Of a DNA stretch of 52,147 nucleotides, positions 23,597 through 32,010 are shown one piece after another. The notes below the pieces were generated by a model. That model did no database searches. It saw nothing but the letters and a program-made list of their open reading frames with translations, and was not told where the DNA came from. How positions within the stretch are numbered: position 1 is the stretch's first letter; each line of letters begins with the position of its first letter. Source of the stretch: Thermocrinis sp. (lineage in GTDB: Bacteria > Aquificota > Aquificia > Aquificales > Aquificaceae); NCBI GenBank assembly GCA_009903855.1, contig WYEK01000145.1, forward strand, positions 1-52,147, given 5' to 3'. The position numbers were made by a program, and so were the translations under genes.

Positions 23597-24890
23597 GCTC
23601 TATCACCTCCAACTCTTCCTCCTTAATCATCTGAGGGATATCAAGATTTATTTTAGTTAAGTCAAAACAGTAAACCGCCTTAAAAAGTGTTTCCCTCACC
23701 TTCACATCAAACAGCCCAAGCCCATCTGCCTTCTTCCCCTCATACTCCCAAACCAAAGGAACAGTCTTGTCCGCAACCAAACTATACGCAACCACATGCA
23801 CTCCAACCACCGTCGGCTCTGGATCCAAAGGTAAACTCGGATCATCCCTAAGAAGTTTCAAAGTCAACTTCCTGTTAAAAGCATGGGCTAAAACAAACAC
23901 ATAATCTCCTACCCTCCAACCATCCTTTTTGGGTTTGATATACTCAAGCTCTCCCAACACATCCTTTATATACTTACCCACATTGTAAAGTCCCTGCTTT
24001 AGTTCCTCCTTAGTTGCCTTCCTGTCTGCCTCCGCAATGACAGGCCAAACCTCCTGAGGAAGATTAATCCCAAACCGCTTGCTAACCTCCCGTATGGTCA
24101 CCATGTTCACTACCCTTTGATTTACCTCCAAAGATATCCACCTCTCTACGGGCTTTTTCTTCTCGGGCTTCACTACAATAGGAGAAGGCGCCGACACCCT
24201 CTGAACCTTCTCCTTCCTATACAGCCTTATCTTCCCTATATCATGCAAAAGCGCCGCCAAAACCAAAGCCTTCTTGTCCAAAGGAGAACCAAGCTCAAGG
24301 GCAATTCTGGCCACCCTCAAGGAGTGGTCTAAAAGCCCTCCCTCTCTGGGATTGTGGTGCGTTATGGACGCTGGAACAGGATTGGCAAGGTGCAAAAGAA
24401 TTAACCTTATCACCTGTAAGTCCTTTATCGGTGCAAGCCAATAAGCCTTCACCCACATAAGATAGGGTAAAAACCTTGAAGAGTTCTTAACAATAAATAG
24501 CCCTCCCAAAATCAACGGCACCAAAGTCCAGAAAAATCCCACCTTGTAGAGAAACCCATAAACCGCACCAAAGGTGAGAACATACTTGCTTGCCCACGAC
24601 AAAACCAATATCTTCCAATCTCCTCCCTTCACAACAAAAGCCAACGGGTCTTTTACTCCCAAAGCTTGGGCAGTGCTTATGGCATTCTCAAGATACTTCA
24701 TCGCCAAAACGTAATACCTCTGCCCCTCTGGTAGAAAGGCATTCAAAGTCTTAATAACCGCAATATACTGACTTAGCTTGTTCACACTGGGAATGGCAGA
24801 CATGTAAAAATCCAAAAACACAAAGAAGAAAAGCAAAGCAAAGAAGGCAACTACTGGATGGTCCTTAGAATACCTCGTCTGCTTGGCCAT
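23463..24890 (-). CDS. Membrane-anchored HD protein resembling MOBH (TraI_2) relaxases
   Basis: 475 residues. Two or three hydrophobic segments occupy about residues 12-150, then VPASITHHNPREGGLLDHSLRVARIAL and AALLHDIGKI, which match the HD-type motif block of TraI_2/MOBH relaxases (HH..GGLL.H...A and HD..K). In MOBH systems such as SXT/R391 this domain is believed to nick oriT. The N-terminal membrane anchor is unusual. The low-complexity C-terminus (Glu, Gly, Ser) overlaps the next gene. If not a relaxase it is an HD phosphohydrolase. No other relaxase appears in the window. TAAAAT lies six bases before the ATG. Confidence 0.6.
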   Translation of the reverse strand: MAKQTRYSKDHPVVAFFALLFFFVFLDFYMSAIPSVNKLSQYIAVIKTLNAFLPEGQRYYVLAMKYLENAISTAQALGVKDPLAFVVKGGDWKILVLSWASKYVLTFGAVYGFLYKVGFFWTLVPLILGGLFIVKNSSRFLPYLMWVKAYWLAPIKDLQVIRLILLHLANPVPASITHHNPREGGLLDHSLRVARIALELGSPLDKKALVLAALLHDIGKIRLYRKEKVQRVSAPSPIVVKPEKKKPVERWISLEVNQRVVNMVTIREVSKRFGINLPQEVWPVIAEADRKATKEELKQGLYNVGKYIKDVLGELEYIKPKKDGWRVGDYVFVLAHAFNRKLTLKLLRDDPSLPLDPEPTVVGVHVVAYSLVADKTVPLVWEYEGKKADGLGLFDVKVRETLFKAVYCFDLTKINLDIPQMIKEEELEVIERGDQPEGEEAANSEDAQGSGVSTASSSDEGVGEVGKSFQGEGGA

Positions 24891-24894
24891 AAGG

Positions 24895-25173
24895 TTATTT
24901 TAGCTTTCCACAATAGGACTTTATGTCCCTCTCAATCAAAGACCTCTGCCAGCCAAAGTAAGTCCTCTTTATTTGCCCATCCACAAGCAGCCACAAAGTG
25001 GGCGTTCCAAAGGCAAAACGCCTTTTTGCAGTCTCCTCAGAAACGCTTCTTACCTCCACTCCCATAGAAGAAAGCTCACTCAACGCCCTCTGACACTCTC
25101 CACAGTGAGAAGAAGAGTAAATCTCTATCACACACAAACTCAATAGGGCGAATACTTTCTCGCTAAGGCGCAT
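24895..25173 (-). CDS. Small thioredoxin-fold protein (CGEC)
   Basis: 92 residues with a signal-like N-terminus (VFALLSLCVIEIYSSSH) and the redox pair CGEC, then GTPTLWLLVDGQ with the cis-Pro loop of the fold. Probably a periplasmic thiol-disulfide factor for the many Cys-rich T4SS proteins. Overlaps the trbC 3' end by 34 nt; AGGAGGA precedes the ATG. Confidence 0.7.
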   Translation of the reverse strand: MRLSEKVFALLSLCVIEIYSSSHCGECQRALSELSSMGVEVRSVSEETAKRRFAFGTPTLWLLVDGQIKRTYFGWQRSLIERDIKSYCGKLK

Positions 25174-25853
25174 ACATCCTCCTCCTTACTCTTCTCACAA
25201 AGCACCTTAAAATGCCAGCCCAAAGACCAATCTCCACAGGATATCCACTCCTTGCCTCGGACCTTCAAATTGTCCAAACGCCCAGGAGAAAGCTCCACAT
25301 CCACCAGCTGGTCCCCCTTCACCATCACCAAACAGGGCACCTCCTTCACCCCAAACCGCCTAAAAATAAACGGATCTATCCACAAGCCTATGTTCCTTTC
25401 CCTGTCCCCGTCCTTCAAAATATCCTGCAAAAACTCCAAAGTGGGCCTAATGTATGTGCACCCTCCCACACACCCACGCAAAACAAAAACCACCCTGTTC
25501 TCAAGCTTTGCCCTCTCCACAAAGTCTGCATAACCCTTCCAAATACTCTTTGGCACAGACGAAGACATCAACAAATAAAAGGCTGCTTTACTGCTAAGCC
25601 CTGCACTGGTTCCCTCTACACCACCTCCCTTAAACTTTATCTGCCCTCCCTGAACCTCAAACATGCCCTTAGACTTCTGGGCATTCTCCTGAAGCTTCTT
25701 TACATCCTCCTCAAGCTTTTTCTTCCTATCCTCAGATAGACCTGGAGGCTTATAATTTCTGAACTTCTCAAGAAACTCCTCATACTTTTTCTGCACGTCC
25801 TCCCAAGACACCGCCCACGATAAAGACACCACCAGCAATATCACTGCCCACAT
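25140..25853 (-). CDS. trbC: TrbC (F-type) periplasmic protein
   Basis: 237 residues: signal peptide, a coiled N-terminal region (KYEEFLEKFRNYKPP...DVKKLQENAQ), then the TrbC domain with LLMSSSVPKSIWKGYADF, VVFVLRGCVGGC, IDPFIFRRFGVKEVPCLVMV. It has a thioredoxin-like fold, and acts in F-pilus assembly in partnership with TraW. Here traW is a separate gene in the plus-strand tra operon. Confidence 0.8.
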   Translation of the reverse strand: MWAVILLVVSLSWAVSWEDVQKKYEEFLEKFRNYKPPGLSEDRKKKLEEDVKKLQENAQKSKGMFEVQGGQIKFKGGGVEGTSAGLSSKAAFYLLMSSSVPKSIWKGYADFVERAKLENRVVFVLRGCVGGCTYIRPTLEFLQDILKDGDRERNIGLWIDPFIFRRFGVKEVPCLVMVKGDQLVDVELSPGRLDNLKVRGKEWISCGDWSLGWHFKVLCEKSKEEDVCALARKYSPY

Positions 25854-26146
25854 CCCAAAAACCTTCTCAAATCCCTACCTAAAAGCACTCCCTCCACCCT
25901 GCTATACCTCCCACCCTCCACCAAAAACATCGTAGGCACAAAGCTCACACCCCACTTCACCGCCATAGCCCTGTCCCTGTTTATCTCAAAAAGATAAACC
26001 CTATGCCTTGAAACACAATCCTTATTCTTTACAAGCTCCTCCGCCTGAAGCTTGCAATAGGGACAACCTTCATCGTAAAAAAACAGCAAATCTCCCGCAA
26101 AGCTAAACACCACACTAAGCAAAAACCCTATCAATCCTTTTTCCAT
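25841..26146 (-). CDS. Thioredoxin-fold protein (CPYC)
   Basis: 101 residues with signal peptide and DEGCPYCKLQAEELV, followed by WGVSFVPTMFLVEGG with the cis-Pro loop. A periplasmic oxidoreductase, comparable in role to TrbB of F. Overlaps the trbC start and the OmpA-domain gene end. Confidence 0.75.
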   Translation of the reverse strand: MEKGLIGFLLSVVFSFAGDLLFFYDEGCPYCKLQAEELVKNKDCVSRHRVYLFEINRDRAMAVKWGVSFVPTMFLVEGGRYSRVEGVLLGRDLRRFLGCGQ

Positions 26147-26649
26147 ATCTCCACCTTTCTACAGGGCTCCAACGCCTCTATCAACGCCCTGCTTACCCTA
26201 CGACCCTTATACAAATTGCATTCCGCCTCTCCCTTCCAAGACAACTCCACCTTCTCTATTCCCAAAGACCTCAAATACCTCCCAACCTCCTCTGCCCTCC
26301 TGCGTGATAAATTAAGGTTATACCGCTTGGACCCTATCCAATCCGCATAACCAACAACCAAATACCAACCCGCCTTGCTAAGAGTTCCCTCCGCCAAAGC
26401 CCTCTCAATCTTCTTCTTTTGGTCCAGCCTAAGCTTATACCTGTCAAAGTCAAAATACACATAAAGCGGTGCAGACTTTTTCTTCTCCTCCTTTACCTCC
26501 TCTACCTCCCTCTTTTCTACTACCACCTCCTCCTCAGGCGTAAGAGAAATTAGCCTCCCCTCCCCTATCACATGCTTTACATTCTCATAAACATACACTA
26601 CCGCAGGCTGTCTTTCCTGTTCCACAAGCACATACCAGTAGTCTATCAC
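26131..26649 (-). CDS. OmpA-type peptidoglycan-binding domain protein
   Basis: 172 residues. The C-terminal half has the OmpA/MotB pattern YFDFDRYKLRLDQKKKIE, VVGYADWIGSKRYNLNLSRRRAEEVGRYL, with the Asp and Arg residues that contact meso-diaminopimelate. There is no evident signal peptide with this start, and the N-terminal half is mixed and acidic. It may anchor the secretion apparatus to the cell wall. Overlaps both neighbours. Confidence 0.75.
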   Translation of the reverse strand: MIDYWYVLVEQERQPAVVYVYENVKHVIGEGRLISLTPEEEVVVEKREVEEVKEEKKKSAPLYVYFDFDRYKLRLDQKKKIERALAEGTLSKAGWYLVVGYADWIGSKRYNLNLSRRRAEEVGRYLRSLGIEKVELSWKGEAECNLYKGRRVSRALIEALEPCRKVEIWKKD

Positions 26650-27335
26650 CTCATCTCCTCCTCCAACAGCTTAGGGTTCCCACCTACCACAATCCTGCCA
26701 TCGGAGAAAATAAAAGTAGGCGTAGCATTCACCAAACCATTCAAAACCTCTAAAGCCTTCTCAACCTTAGCGGTCCCCTCAGAACAAACACCCTTTCCAT
26801 ACGCATCAGCCAGATAATCCTCATAAGTCCTCTTCTCACAAACAAAGCTTATGGCCTTTTCCTTTGCCTTGGGATGTATAGGAAGAGGGAACCACAGCAG
26901 ATAAACCTTGTAGCCATTCTTATCCGCAAGCTCCTTTACCTTCCTCTTTATCCCATTGCAATAGGGACAATCTGGGTCAGACACAAAAAACACCTCCTTC
27001 TGCCCACTGCCATACACCGTAGCCGCCAAAGCCCGAAGGTCTGACAGCTTCTCCTTTACCACCTTAGACTGAACCGCCTGCACACTCTCATTGGATACAC
27101 TCCTACCCTCTGAAATCATGTTCCCAACTATCACATAATCCTTCGTGCCATAAATGGTAAAAAACCCTTCTCTGTCTCTTAACACCATCTCACACAAAGA
27201 ATACACCTCACGCTTCTCCACCACCTTCACACTATCTGGCAAGAAGGGAAGATGCCTCCGCAAATCCACCTCATCACACACCCCAGCAAAGGCAAAACTC
27301 ACCGCTAAACTCCCAATAAATGCCCACTTCCTCAT
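26646..27335 (-). CDS. dsbC: DsbC/DsbG-like disulfide isomerase
   Basis: 229 residues: signal peptide ending AFAG, a short dimerisation-like N-terminal domain, then the thioredoxin fold with FVSDPDCPYCNGIK (Cys123-Cys126) and NATPTFIFSDGRIVVGG. Shuffles disulfides in periplasmic proteins such as TraN, TraU and TraH. First gene of the operon; TATAAT is seven bases before the ATG. Confidence 0.85.
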   Translation of the reverse strand: MRKWAFIGSLAVSFAFAGVCDEVDLRRHLPFLPDSVKVVEKREVYSLCEMVLRDREGFFTIYGTKDYVIVGNMISEGRSVSNESVQAVQSKVVKEKLSDLRALAATVYGSGQKEVFFVSDPDCPYCNGIKRKVKELADKNGYKVYLLWFPLPIHPKAKEKAISFVCEKRTYEDYLADAYGKGVCSEGTAKVEKALEVLNGLVNATPTFIFSDGRIVVGGNPKLLEEEMR

Positions 27336-27342
27336 GGGATTA

Positions 27343-27402
27343 ATTATAGCAAGAGAAAAGGGTTAACTATGTTTTAGACTTTTAGTAATGACTTAGTTAA
27401 CC
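27343..27402 (-). promoter_or_regulatory. dsbC operon promoter and operator
   Basis: Minus-strand TATAAT (27348-27343) seven bases before ATG. A full operator copy (27361-27372/27391-27402, spacer 18) lies upstream, over and beyond the -35 position. Confidence 0.75.
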
Positions 27403-27467
27403 CTCTGGCTAAATGAGAATTATTCTCATTACCCATTTTTGAACTCAGTTCAACACTTTTCGCTAAA
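27401..27467. repeat. 67-bp direct repeat, copy 1
   Basis: Identical over 67 bp to 29858-29924. Holds a palindrome AATGAGAAT-T-ATTCTCATT that looks like a 7-1-7 Fur-type box, a palindrome TTGAACT-C-AGTTCAA, and one CACTTTTCGCTAAA iteron-like unit. The two copies flank dnaB and the initiator gene. Confidence 0.85.
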
Positions 27468-27479
27468 AAAAGGTTAAAA

Positions 27480-27535
27480 GGTTAACTAAGTTTACAGTTT
27501 TTGTTTAATAGTTAGTTAACCCTGAAAACTAAAAT
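27480..27535 (+). promoter_or_regulatory. dnaB operator and leaderless promoter
   Basis: Operator arms 27480-27491 and 27510-27521 with 18 nt between; TAAAAT at 27530-27535, seven bases before ATG. The operator covers the -35 position. Confidence 0.75.
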
Positions 27536-27542
27536 AAACGGC

Positions 27543-28943
27543 ATGGTGGAGTTTGAGTATCCAGCGGATGAGTTGGCGGAGAGGGCGGTGTTGGGTGCTA
27601 TGATTAAAGACCCTGAAAGCATACCTACTGTGCTTGAGTATCTGCGAGAGGAGGATTTTTACTTTGAAACCCACAGGCTACTGTTTTTTGTGCTTTACAA
27701 GGTGTGGGAGGACAAGGGCAAGGATTGGGATGATATTGTCCTTAGGATTTATCTGGAGAGGATGGGGCTTCAAGACAAGATAAGCATGAATTTGGTGTAT
27801 GCTTTAGCCCAAGAGGCGGCGGAGGGACAGTTGCTTTATGAGGCGATAAGGTCGGTGCAGGAGAAAGCTGGGATAAGGAAGTTGATGGATATGTCCATTG
27901 AGTTGCTAAAGAGTGCGAAGGAGAACCCAGACATTAACTTGTTGGTAGAGAAGGCTTCACAGAAGCTTTATGAAATATCCCTAAAGCATCAACCCAGTGG
28001 GTATTCTCATGTAAAGGAAGTGTCCAGCAGTGTTTTGGAATTTCTGGACAAAAGAAGGAATGAAGAGAGACTGATTACTGGCGTGCCTTCTGGGTTTTTA
28101 GACCTTGATAGGCTAACTACAGGGTTTCAGCCTTCAGACCTGTGCGTAATTGCCGCAAGACCTGGGATGGGTAAAAGCAGTTTTATGCTTTCTATGGTTC
28201 TCAACATTGCCTTTGAGGAAAAGCTCCCTCTGGCGATATTTTCGTTGGAGATGAGTGAGGAGCAGCTTGTTCTGAGAATGCTTTCTATGATTTCTGGCGT
28301 TCCTCTTCAGAACATGAGGCATGGGTTTTTGCCCGATGAGGATTGGGACAAAGTTCTAAGGGCAGCCTTAGACCTTTCCTCAAGGGACATCTACATAAAC
28401 GACAGCCCTGTTCTCACTACCACGGAACTGAGGATAAAAAGCAGAAAGCTTAAGAAGGAAAAGGGCGTGGGAATAATCTTCGTGGATTATCTCCAACTTC
28501 TCAAAACTCCCTACAGGTTTGCCACCCGTCAAGAGGAGGTGGCGGAGATTTCAAGGAGTTTAAAAGCCCTTGCTAAAGAACTTGAGGTTCCTGTGGTAGC
28601 CCTTGCACAGCTTTCTCGTCAGGTAGAACAAAGAAGCGATAAACGCCCACAGCTGGCGGATTTGCGGGAAAGCGGGCAGATTGAACAGGACGCAGACCTT
28701 ATACTCTTCATCCACAGACCTGAGGTCTATAAGAAAAACCCACCTCCAGAGGAGGAAGGACTGGCAGAAATTATCGTAGCAAAGCAGCGTCAAGGTCCCA
28801 CTGGGCTAATAAAACTTGCCTTTGATAAAGACACGACCGCCTTTAAGCCTCTTCCTTCCTCTGGTTCCAGAGTGGCAGAGGAGTATAAACCTGAGATAGA
28901 TTTCCCTGAGGATTGGGATACGGATTTGGATGTGGATTTTTGA
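27543..28943 (+). CDS. dnaB: DnaB-family replicative helicase
   Basis: 466 residues, normal family length. N-terminal domain begins ELAERAVLGAMIKDPESI; RecA-like core has Walker A ARPGMGKSSF (about 203-212), FSLEMSEEQLVLRM, FVDYLQLL and LAQLSRQVEQR...DLRESGQIEQDAD. It unwinds DNA at the replication fork. Its position before the initiator and origin suggests the element carries its own helicase rather than recruiting the host's. Confidence 0.9.
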   Translation: MVEFEYPADELAERAVLGAMIKDPESIPTVLEYLREEDFYFETHRLLFFVLYKVWEDKGKDWDDIVLRIYLERMGLQDKISMNLVYALAQEAAEGQLLYEAIRSVQEKAGIRKLMDMSIELLKSAKENPDINLLVEKASQKLYEISLKHQPSGYSHVKEVSSSVLEFLDKRRNEERLITGVPSGFLDLDRLTTGFQPSDLCVIAARPGMGKSSFMLSMVLNIAFEEKLPLAIFSLEMSEEQLVLRMLSMISGVPLQNMRHGFLPDEDWDKVLRAALDLSSRDIYINDSPVLTTTELRIKSRKLKKEKGVGIIFVDYLQLLKTPYRFATRQEEVAEISRSLKALAKELEVPVVALAQLSRQVEQRSDKRPQLADLRESGQIEQDADLILFIHRPEVYKKNPPPEEEGLAEIIVAKQRQGPTGLIKLAFDKDTTAFKPLPSSGSRVAEEYKPEIDFPEDWDTDLDVDF

Positions 28944-28955
28944 TATACTACTGGA

Positions 28956-29798
28956 ATGCGTGGAAAGTTTGACGAAAAGTATGCTGTAGAACTACCTGCG
29001 GATGTTTTAAGGTTCCCTCCTGTGTCTTTGCACGAGAAAGAGATTTTGATAACCACAGAGTATGCCCAAGTCAAGATTGAAAACCCTCTGACTATCACTG
29101 CATGGAGGGTTTTGCTTGGGCTTTTGAGGTATGGGAAGGCGGAAAAGATGGACCCTACTCTGGGGTTGAGGGTATCCATTGAAACTTACAGATTGCTTGG
29201 GCTTATGAAAAACACCAACTGGAAAGAACTTACCCAAACTCTCAAAACGCTTACCGAGTGTAGATACGACATATACTACTACCCTCAAAGAAAAAGGGCG
29301 GTCTTTGTGATTTCTGGTGGGTTTGAGATAGAAAAGGATGGGAGGACTTCCATAGTTCTGACTGCGGAGTTCATGAAGTTCCTTGAAGACTATGCATCTT
29401 TGTGGTATTACTACGTCTTTGCCTTTTTCCTCAGAAGACCCAGTGCCATTAACCTGCATGCCTTTTTGACTGCCAACTCCACCATTAGCAGGGTCAAGAT
29501 TGAGACAGCCATTCAAAGGGCAAGGATTACCACAGATCAACCAAACAAAGCCAGAAATTATCTTCGTATGGCATTGAATGAACTCGTAGAGGTAGGCTTC
29601 CTCAAGGGCTACAGATTTGAGGAAGATGTGGTCGTCTTTGAACGCTACCCAATGGAAGTCCTGAGAATTAGGGCTATAGAACTTCAGAGGCAATTAGATA
29701 AAGAAGTCCAAGAATTCATTGAACGGTTCAAAAAGGCAGTCAGAGAAAGTAAGAGGAAAAGAAAGAGAAAAGATAAAGGAGAAGACCAAAACCAATAA
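28956..29798 (+). CDS. Plasmid replication initiator (winged-helix Rep)
   Basis: 280 residues. The N-terminal half (YAQVKIENPLTITAWRVLLGLL, VSIETYRLLGL, WKELTQTLKTL) and second half (INLHAFLTANSTISRVKIETAI, KARNYLRMALNELVEVGFLKGYRF) look like two winged-helix modules, as in plasmid Rep proteins. The tail is strongly basic. Directly downstream lie iteron-like repeats and AT-rich DNA. I cannot say which Rep family (Rep_3, RepA_C or other) without a search. No good ribosome-binding site; probably coupled to dnaB. Confidence 0.75.
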   Translation: MRGKFDEKYAVELPADVLRFPPVSLHEKEILITTEYAQVKIENPLTITAWRVLLGLLRYGKAEKMDPTLGLRVSIETYRLLGLMKNTNWKELTQTLKTLTECRYDIYYYPQRKRAVFVISGGFEIEKDGRTSIVLTAEFMKFLEDYASLWYYYVFAFFLRRPSAINLHAFLTANSTISRVKIETAIQRARITTDQPNKARNYLRMALNELVEVGFLKGYRFEEDVVVFERYPMEVLRIRAIELQRQLDKEVQEFIERFKKAVRESKRKRKRKDKGEDQNQ

Positions 29799-29857
29799 GC
29801 TTCCACAAGCCTTTTCCCCCTTCCCTAAACTACCTCCTAAATGAGAATAAGCAGTTT

Positions 29858-29924
29858 CCCTCTGGCTAAATGAGAATTATTCTCATTACCCATTTTTGAA
29901 CTCAGTTCAACACTTTTCGCTAAA
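29858..29924. repeat. 67-bp direct repeat, copy 2
   Basis: Identical to 27401-27467. A partial extra copy (CTAAATGAGAATA) lies just before it at 29837. The block leads straight into the iteron cluster. Confidence 0.85.
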
Positions 29925-29984
29925 GGAAATTTCACTTTTCACTATCACTTTTCGCTAAAAGAAAGCCCCACTTTTCGCTAAAGG
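29911..29984. repeat. Iteron set A: CACTTTTCGCTAAA
   Basis: Copies at 29911, 29946 and 29969, and a degenerate CACTTTTCAC at 29933; another copy sits in the repeat at 27454. Spacings of 22-23 bp between several copies put them on one helix face. Likely initiator-binding sites. Confidence 0.65.
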
Positions 29985-30347
29985 AAAATGGGAAAATGCC
30001 CTCCTGAAATCCTTGTCTTTCAAGCACTTGAGAGGGGTAGGGTGGCGGTGGTTTAATGGTTTTTGTCCGGGGTTTAATGGTTTTTGTCCGCTGGTTTAAT
30101 GGTTTTTGTCCGACCCCCCGACCCACTGGAACGCCATCAAACCCTTGCGGGTCAAGGCTTTGACGCAGTTGGCACGATTTTTGCTTAATTTTTTAGAGTA
30201 TATATTCTTTTAGAGATAGTGAATTTACTTCGTAAATTCACGCAATTTTTTCTTACGAAAAAATTGCCGGTAATAGAAAGAGATTTTTTCTTTTTCGTTC
30301 TCCTCTAAAAGAAAAGAGAAAAAGAAAACAAAAATCTCCTGCGGGCG
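29985..30347. other. Probable replication origin core
   Basis: Gene-free DNA between the initiator and the operator cluster. It contains iteron set B, then AT-rich sequence (about 30178-30215) suitable for unwinding, then three AT-rich hairpins: 30219-30227/30233-30241 (9 bp), 30242-30251/30258-30267 (10 bp) and a nested one from 30280 to 30338. No gene or promoter recognised inside. Confidence 0.7.
30050..30112. repeat. Iteron set B: three 20-bp direct repeats
   Basis: GGTTTAATGGTTTTTGTCCG occurs identically at 30050, 30071 and 30093, i.e. every 21-22 bp (two helical turns). Classic iteron spacing, different in sequence from set A, so two proteins or two domains may bind. Confidence 0.85.
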
Positions 30348-30543
30348 GGTTAACTATGCCTGCGGGCTGGGATGGAAACTTAGTTAACCACATGGCGGGT
30401 TAACCAACTGCTATGCAAAAGGAAGGGACTTAGTTAACCATCTAAAGCGGGTTAACTAACATTGGCTAAAATCATAGGCACTTAGTTAACTGACTAAAGA
30501 GGGTTAACTAAGTCTTTTTCATTTTTGGTGGAGTTAGTTAACC
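30348..30543. promoter_or_regulatory. Four tandem copies of the element-wide operator
   Basis: Arm pairs 30348-30359/30378-30389, 30398-30409/30428-30439, 30450-30461/30480-30491 and 30502-30513/30532-30543, all with 18-nt spacers and a 50-52 bp period. The cluster is not upstream of a gene: the next gene ends here on the minus strand. A partition (centromere-like) or replication-control site fits better than a promoter operator. Confidence 0.8.
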
Positions 30544-30544
30544 C

Positions 30545-31171
30545 TTACTGTCCTTTTATGAAAAGCGTTCCGAGGTAGAAGCCTGCGAAGAAGAGGATGG
30601 CCAACATTACCCACATGACCTGTTGCTGGGTGTTGGTATCACCTCTTAGAAATGCAAGCCTCCACTTGAGGTTGAACTGTTCAAGGGCTTTTTCTATGTT
30701 GGCGGATTTTCTAAGGGCATAAAGGTCTGCCCTTGCCTCCATATGCCAATATATCCACACAAACAAAAGCATGTAAGCAAGAAGCACAATTTTTGCCTTG
30801 CTATAGGTGGCTATCACGGAATAGACAAAAACAAGCAAAAACGCTGTGGTGAAATCTCTGAACTTAATATGCCCGAGTTCGTGATAGATTATTGCCCTGA
30901 GGACATCCTCATCCACTTCCTCCACCAATCTTTTGCTTAACACCACTGCATTTCCAATGGCAAAGGCGGACTTAAAGGGCATGGGAACCACATACACATA
31001 GGGATACTCCTCAAAGCTATACCTTTCAAATCCCAGCAGAGAGAAAAACTTGTGGGCATAAAGCCCAGAGAGAAAGGTGAGAAAGGTAAAAAGCATCAGC
31101 GAAAAATCTCCAGAATACCAAATCAAAAGAACAAAGGCCGCAAAGTATATGGCTAAGGGATACTCGTGCAT
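30545..31171 (-). CDS. M48-family membrane metalloprotease
   Basis: 208 residues with four to six hydrophobic segments. Zinc site HELGH (97-101) and the downstream MEARAD motif supply the ligands of M48 (HtpX/BlaR-like) proteases. It may remove misfolded membrane proteins when the conjugation machine is built, or process a signal. TATAAT (minus strand) lies upstream in the short divergent gap with traF. The last residues abut the operator cluster. Confidence 0.8.
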   Translation of the reverse strand: MHEYPLAIYFAAFVLLIWYSGDFSLMLFTFLTFLSGLYAHKFFSLLGFERYSFEEYPYVYVVPMPFKSAFAIGNAVVLSKRLVEEVDEDVLRAIIYHELGHIKFRDFTTAFLLVFVYSVIATYSKAKIVLLAYMLLFVWIYWHMEARADLYALRKSANIEKALEQFNLKWRLAFLRGDTNTQQQVMWVMLAILFFAGFYLGTLFIKGQ

Positions 31172-31194
31172 GAAAACATTATAAAATTTCCTTT

Positions 31195-32010
31195 ATGTGG
31201 GTTTTGTCCCTTCTCTTGCTAATTGGCGTGGCTTTTTCTGGGCAGGTGTGCAGACCGTATAAGAATTTCTATGAGGACAGGCAAAGAGGCTGGTTTTGGA
31301 AAGAAGTGTGCGTAGAGGAGAAAAAGGAGGAGAAAAAGGAGGAAAAGCCAAAGGAAACCGCAAAGCAAGAGGAAAAGCCCAAATACAAGTTTTTACCCAC
31401 CCGTGTTCAGATACCTTGGGACATCTTAGACAGGATTTCTCCTGAGGACATTCAGAAGATAGAACAGACCGCAAGATACATAGCCCTCATGTATCCCACA
31501 AGGGAGAACATCTTAGAACACATGCGTCTTATTCGCTGGATTAGGGAGAAATCCGTCAAATACGCCAAGCTCAGTGAGTATTACATGCGTCAGGACCCAA
31601 TACTCTCCTACGACAAGCCTACCGCCGTGCCTATGAAGGATACGTTGCTGGTCTATAGGGAGAGGGAAAGAAAGAAAGTCTTGGACAGGTTTGCGGACAA
31701 GATGGGGCTTGTGGTGGTTATGAGGCAGGACTGTTTTGAGTGCCCTGGTATGCAGCAGGTGTTGGAGCTTGCAAAGAAGGAGTGGAATTGGGACTACAGG
31801 ATTGTGTATGCGGAGAACCATCCCAATCTGGTTCAGCGTCTTGGCACACAGAACTATCCTGATATATTCTTGGTGGTTAATGAGAAGGGCTATCCACGGT
31901 TTATCCGTATTGGCAGTGGCTACATGACCCTGAACCAGCTTGAGGACAGCCTCTTTATGACCCTTTACATGGAGGGCTATATAAACGATGAGAAACTTGT
32001 TGTTTATTAG
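31195..32010 (+). CDS. traF: TraF thioredoxin-fold pilus-assembly protein
   Basis: 271 residues. Signal peptide (MWVLSLLLLIGVAFSGQ), TraF-type GWFWKE, a Lys/Glu-rich linker, then LMYPTRENILEHMRLIRWI and a thioredoxin domain with RQDCFECPGMQQ. F TraF has lost its CxxC, but here Cys-Phe-Glu-Cys is present, so it may be redox-active. Opens the large plus-strand tra operon. Confidence 0.85.
   Translation: MWVLSLLLLIGVAFSGQVCRPYKNFYEDRQRGWFWKEVCVEEKKEEKKEEKPKETAKQEEKPKYKFLPTRVQIPWDILDRISPEDIQKIEQTARYIALMYPTRENILEHMRLIRWIREKSVKYAKLSEYYMRQDPILSYDKPTAVPMKDTLLVYRERERKKVLDRFADKMGLVVVMRQDCFECPGMQQVLELAKKEWNWDYRIVYAENHPNLVQRLGTQNYPDIFLVVNEKGYPRFIRIGSGYMTLNQLEDSLFMTLYMEGYINDEKLVVY

Noticed and set aside
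30348-30543. CRISPR array
   Set aside because: Repeats and regular spacing are present, but each unit is a split inverted repeat with an 18-nt spacer and the same unit occurs singly at promoters elsewhere; no cas genes.
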